The notes beneath the pieces are model-generated. The model did not search any database, was not told the DNA's origin, and was given only the letters and a program-made list of their open reading frames with translations. DNA of 64,000 nucleotides from Candidatus Obscuribacterales bacterium (lineage in GTDB: Bacteria > Cyanobacteriota > Vampirovibrionia > Obscuribacterales > Obscuribacteraceae), in the NCBI GenBank assembly GCA_020050835.1, contig JAGVKB010000084.1, forward strand, positions 1 to 64,000. Direction: 5' to 3'. Positions 60,906 to 64,000 of the stretch are shown here, one piece after another (position 1 is the stretch's first letter; every line of letters begins with the position of its first letter). A program made the position numbers and the translations under genes.

Positions 60906-62240
60906 CTATTTATGCTCGTGCGAGCAATCGGTATGCGAGCATTCTTCCACCGGTCTTTCATCTTTGATGAACTGAACGTTTGCCTGTCCGACCAGGTATT
61001 CCACCACCTTTTGAGTCAGAAGCTCTTCCATTACCTGACGACGGATGTCCTCACGACCGATTACACGCTCTATCGGTACATTATACCTGGCAGCCACCTC
61101 AGCCAGGTAGGGAGCCATTTCTTCGTCACCGACAGACATTTTTTCCGCCCGGACGATTGCTCCCAGCACCAGACTGGTCAGCACACGCTGCTTCGCTTCA
61201 TCTCGCTTGGCACCGCCGATCTGTTCGTATTCTGGCTCTTGCTGAAACTGCTCCCAGCTCTGGCCGTTTTGCTCTACCATCTGGCGCAGTGAGCCCATCA
61301 GCAGCTCTCGCTCTCGCTCTACCATGGTTTCTGGTATCTCGACTTGGGCGTTGGCGATGATGCCATCGACCACCGCTCTTTGAGAGCGAGCCTCATTTTC
61401 CTGGCGAATCTCTTCGTCCATGCGAGCCTTGAGCATATCTTTCAGATCGCCCAGTGATTCGGCACCAACGACCTTAGCCAGTTCATCATTTATGTCCGGA
61501 ACGAAGCGTTCACGAATGCCGCGAATGTCCACCTTAAACTGCGCGTCCTTGCCAGCCAACTCCTTGTTGCGATACTCGGCCGGGAAGGTGGCGTTTACAT
61601 CGCAATTGGTGCCAGGTTCCTTGCCAACCAGCTGCTCGCAGAAGTTGGGAAGGAAGTTACCCTCCTTCATCTCGAGGATCAGCCCTTCCGCTTTGCCGCC
61701 CTCCACCAACTTGCCGTTGACCCAACACTCAAAGTCCAGAACGACCGTGTCGCCAATCGCCACCTTGCGACTGTCCACTTCTTTCAAGCTGGCTTTCGAC
61801 TCGGCGATGCTCTTGAGTGCACGGTCGAGAGCATCTTCTGGCATCTCAGCTGCCGGCACGTTGACTTGAATACCTTGATATTGACCGAGGGTCACTTCCG
61901 GACGCACCTCCAACCGTGCTTGCAGCATTAACGGCTGCCCGAGCTCGAACTTGCATTCGTCAATCTCCGGCTCGGTAATCACGTCCAGATTTTCGTCCAG
62001 GATTACCTTGCTAAGCAGCTCCGGCACCAGGCGATCGAGCGCTTCCCTCTTAATGTAATCGATTCCGAGAGTTTTCTCGATGATGTTGCGCGGCGCCTTT
62101 CCTTTCCGGAAGCCGGGAATGTTAACTTTGTGGCTTAGTTGCCGGCAAGCAACCTCATAAGCCTTAATCGCCTTGTCGGTTTCCAGTTCCAGCCCAAGCT
62201 GAACTACGTTAATTCCCTGTCTCTCCAGACTGACCTTCAT
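60906..62240 (-). CDS. tig: Trigger factor (ribosome-associated chaperone, PPIase)
   Basis: Binds nascent chains at the ribosome exit. The 444-residue protein begins MKVSLERQ. The ribosome-binding domain has the signature NIPGFRKGKAPRNIIEKTLG near 40-60. An FKBP-type domain lies at about 160-250 (DTVVLDFECWVNGKLVEGG), and the C-terminal helical arms are about 255-430. The tail holds a short acidic/His-rich extension (SHTDCSHEHK), which might bind metal. GAGGG lies about 10 nt before the ATG at 62240; an ATG at 62249 is too close to it. It is the first gene of the tig-clpP-clpX-lon series. Identification is firm. Confidence 0.97.
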   Translation of the reverse strand: MKVSLERQGINVVQLGLELETDKAIKAYEVACRQLSHKVNIPGFRKGKAPRNIIEKTLGIDYIKREALDRLVPELLSKVILDENLDVITEPEIDECKFELGQPLMLQARLEVRPEVTLGQYQGIQVNVPAAEMPEDALDRALKSIAESKASLKEVDSRKVAIGDTVVLDFECWVNGKLVEGGKAEGLILEMKEGNFLPNFCEQLVGKEPGTNCDVNATFPAEYRNKELAGKDAQFKVDIRGIRERFVPDINDELAKVVGAESLGDLKDMLKARMDEEIRQENEARSQRAVVDGIIANAQVEIPETMVERERELLMGSLRQMVEQNGQSWEQFQQEPEYEQIGGAKRDEAKQRVLTSLVLGAIVRAEKMSVGDEEMAPYLAEVAARYNVPIERVIGREDIRRQVMEELLTQKVVEYLVGQANVQFIKDERPVEECSHTDCSHEHK

Positions 62241-62633
62241 CTGTCCCATACCCTCAATTTGTCTGCTTCTCGATTAATCGGTGGCGCCCAAATGATTGAT
62301 TTGAGCTTGATCTGCTTTAGAAATTCCGGCTTTGCGATTCGGATCGTGCACCAGAGATTCGCCTCGCCACTTTAGAGGCAAGCTAAAAGCATCTACAGCA
62401 GGGGATTTTAGCATGCAAAGCCAGCCGTCTCCTGCCTTGCGGAAGATCTCTTCATCTTTATAAAGTTTCGGCTCGAAACCGCTCGCCGAACAGCACCAGA
62501 CCGGCACAGATTACCAGGCGCCTTCGGCTATTGCCGATTTCGCCCGGCCGGTCGATCATCGGCTGTTTCAAGCAAGGCACAGTTCTTTCGGCTGCGGCTT
62601 GACCAGCAAGCTCCCGCCCGCGGCAAAGCCGGA
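62241..62633. other. 390-bp region upstream of tig
   Basis: It contains the downstream end of the membrane protein gene and the promoter region of tig. A TGC-TAAAAT sequence on the minus strand (62405-62413) could be an extended -10 element for tig. Minus-strand frames of 77-82 codons (62274-62706) are not supported by ribosome sites. No known RNA gene is recognised. Confidence 0.45.
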
Positions 62634-63260
62634 TTATCGAGGAGAAACCTGTCCGGGATGAGCTTCCTGAATAGTGATATGGGTTCGTTCCACGAGCACC
62701 CAGCACAGCAAAGCCAGGTTAATTGCCAGAAAAATGCCAAGCAGGCTTGACCCGAGCATGAGATGCCAGGTCAAAAGGGCTTGCCGGGGCGTCAGCGTGG
62801 TAACTATTCCAAATCTGTTGGTGACGTAAAGAACCAGTCCAAATCCGACCAGCGCGTCCGCTGTTAGCACCAGCGGAATTCGCTGAGAGGCCATCCATAG
62901 CAATGCGCCATAGACAGCTGGCGGCTGGTCCGGAGAGGCTAATTGCGGAAGAACTACGGAAAGTAGTGCAAACATGCAGACCACCAACAACCAGATGCTG
63001 GTAGCCCGGTCACTGTCTCTGAGCTTGACTTCGTTATCCTGGGAGACACTGCTCACATATCGCAAGGCAGCTAGACTGCTTTGCCAGCGAGAACGACGTT
63101 TGATCATCTCGTCAGCACCCAGCTTCAACGTTTCATCTGGGGCGGTTTCTGACGCTGCGGCTACCTTCGACGCCTCCGGCTTGGCTCCGCCCGCTGACGG
63201 AGTACTGGAAGCTTGTTTATCTTCAGCGCCCTGATTGGCCGCTTGCTCTTCCCCGCTCAT
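62634..63260 (-). CDS. Uncharacterised three-helix membrane protein with disordered N-terminus
   Basis: From the ATG at 63260 (GGAGG 6-7 nt upstream) the protein has 208 residues. The first 60 are Ala/Glu/Lys/Pro-rich and probably disordered. About 65-90 is basic, with an amphipathic patch. Three transmembrane segments follow (about 90-110 IWLLVVCMFALLSVVL, 125-150 PLVLTADALVGFGLVLYV, 165-190 LMLGSSLLGIFLAINLALL). I do not recognise the family. It lies alone between tig and the tRNA gene. A longer start near 63299 is excluded by the ribosome site. Expression and role are unknown. Confidence 0.75.
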   Translation of the reverse strand: MSGEEQAANQGAEDKQASSTPSAGGAKPEASKVAAASETAPDETLKLGADEMIKRRSRWQSSLAALRYVSSVSQDNEVKLRDSDRATSIWLLVVCMFALLSVVLPQLASPDQPPAVYGALLWMASQRIPLVLTADALVGFGLVLYVTNRFGIVTTLTPRQALLTWHLMLGSSLLGIFLAINLALLCWVLVERTHITIQEAHPGQVSPR

Positions 63261-63609
63261 TTTCTGCCTCCACCCTCGACAGTAGTACGACTCCAACAAA
63301 GATTATGCAAATTTAGGGTCACGTCGCTTAATATACCAGTCCGATTAGTAAACGGAGAACTTTTCAGCTGCTCAATCTTCAATTAATATGACCCGATAAT
63401 CGCAGTGGCAGATAACTACCGCCTTCTCCATTCACACTTGATACCTTCCCCGGTGGCAAGAAAATCACACCTGTCGAACCTGATTTCTTTTGCCCAGCCG
63501 GACCATCCGATAAACATCGCAAGCCCAGCAAGCAGAAACCTTTCGAGCCGCTCCAGCGGCAGCCTTCCCAAACACAAAGCGCGACCGGAACACCAGTCGC
63601 GCTTAAAAA
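63261..63609. other. 350-bp gap downstream of tRNA-Gly
   Basis: Contains the terminator of the tRNA gene and the upstream region of the membrane protein. Frames here are short and lack ribosome sites. No further RNA is recognised. Confidence 0.55.
63577..63604 (-). terminator. Terminator of tRNA-Gly
   Basis: AAGCGCGAC and GTCGCGCTT form a 9-bp stem with a further GG/CC pairing inside, directly after the tRNA CCA end, with a short T-rich stretch following on the minus strand. Confidence 0.7.
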
Positions 63610-63684
<75 letters not shown>

Positions 63685-63729
63685 ATTCAGTGCGCAAGGC
63701 ATTATTATAGCGCAGCCTGGCATCACAAT

Positions 63730-64000
63730 CTATCTCTTGCCAGCACCAGTTGGATGCAGTTGCGGCCGGCTTGATAGCCGACGCTCGACATCGGCGAGGA
63801 TTCGCACGACATGATGAGCATTGTTGGCATCGGTGCGCGGTCTTTCGCCGGTGACCAAACAACGCAAGAAGTGCTCGCATTCGAGATGAAGCGGCTCGAC
63901 ATCCGGATACTCAGGATACTCGACGATCATTCGTCCTTCTTTGGTCTGGCTGTGAAGAGCGAGCTTATTTTCCGTTTGCGCATCATTCAGAACCGCTGTC
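63730..64000 (-). CDS. Partial Gfo/Idh/MocA-family oxidoreductase (5' part beyond right edge)
   Basis: The minus-strand frame is open from the right edge to a stop at 63730, giving 89 codons here plus one or two bases. It contains the C-terminal region ending with EPLHLECEHFLRCLVTGERP followed by ANNAHHVVRILADVERRL. This is the usual end of sugar-nucleotide Gfo/Idh/MocA dehydrogenases such as WlbA. An internal ATG at 63930 is not the start. The catalytic EKP-type motif and the Rossmann domain lie outside this window. Cytoplasmic enzyme of UDP-sugar or related carbohydrate metabolism is likely; subfamily cannot be fixed. Confidence 0.8.
   Translation of the reverse strand, partial: TAVLNDAQTENKLALHSQTKEGRMIVEYPEYPDVEPLHLECEHFLRCLVTGERPRTDANNAHHVVRILADVERRLSSRPQLHPTGAGKR

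Noticed and set aside
62241-62633. Possible structured RNA (tmRNA, RNase P RNA or 6S RNA) in the gap before tig
   Set aside because: None of the conserved cores of these RNAs could be recognised; the region is called only as intergenic.

Overview
This 64-kb window is bacterial chromosomal DNA, gene-dense and around the mid-50s percent G+C by eye. It has canonical Shine-Dalgarno sites beside several TTG and GTG starts. No rRNA, prophage, insertion sequence or CRISPR array is visible; one tRNA-Gly is present. Many TPR proteins, TadE/TadG-like pseudopilins, a receiver-kinase fusion and a complete tig-clpP-clpX-lon series suggest an uncultured, non-phototrophic relative of the cyanobacteria (Vampirovibrionia/Melainabacteria, Obscuribacterales-like). 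That placement is an impression from gene content, not a phylogenetic result.

Layout. 1-11.1 kb: the start of an exported protein (running off the left edge), an exported 5'-nucleotidase whose 5' end overlaps it head to head, two exported TPR proteins, an aldehyde dehydrogenase/molybdopterin oxidoreductase pair, a DUF2939 protein and a cysteine desulfurase. 11.2-15.5 kb: a FecCD/BtuCD-type ABC permease and ATPase, a Q/G/Y-rich protein with a perfect 84-bp tandem repeat, dgkA and ybeY. 15.7-22.6 kb: the translation operon rimP-nusA-ylxR-infB-rbfA-truB followed by a CPBP protease.

22.7-41.1 kb is a signalling and cell-surface island, and the most unusual part. Two paralogous divergent pairs, each a PAS sensor kinase facing a membrane-anchored TPR protein, lie in mirror image around an exported alpha/beta hydrolase. 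They are followed by a second hydrolase, a receiver-Ser/Thr-kinase fusion, three TadE/TadG-like pseudopilin proteins, a zinc-ribbon membrane protein, a 51-residue membrane peptide with a perfect ribosome site, an M48 protease, an AIM24 protein and an OmpR-type regulator. Its receiver closely resembles that of the kinase fusion. A plausible model is kinases sensing envelope state and sending phosphate to receivers with either DNA-binding or Ser/Thr-kinase outputs.

41.3-51.2 kb is mostly housekeeping: HU with a histone-H1-like tail, mnmE, thrS, dxr, upp, dodecin and three orphan proteins. 51.7-56 kb is an amino-acid catabolic operon (aminotransferase, aldehyde dehydrogenase, acyl-CoA dehydrogenase). 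56.3-62.2 kb is the protein quality-control series tig-clpP-clpX-lon. The right end holds a three-helix membrane protein, tRNA-Gly(GCC) and the C-terminal part of a Gfo/Idh/MocA oxidoreductase.
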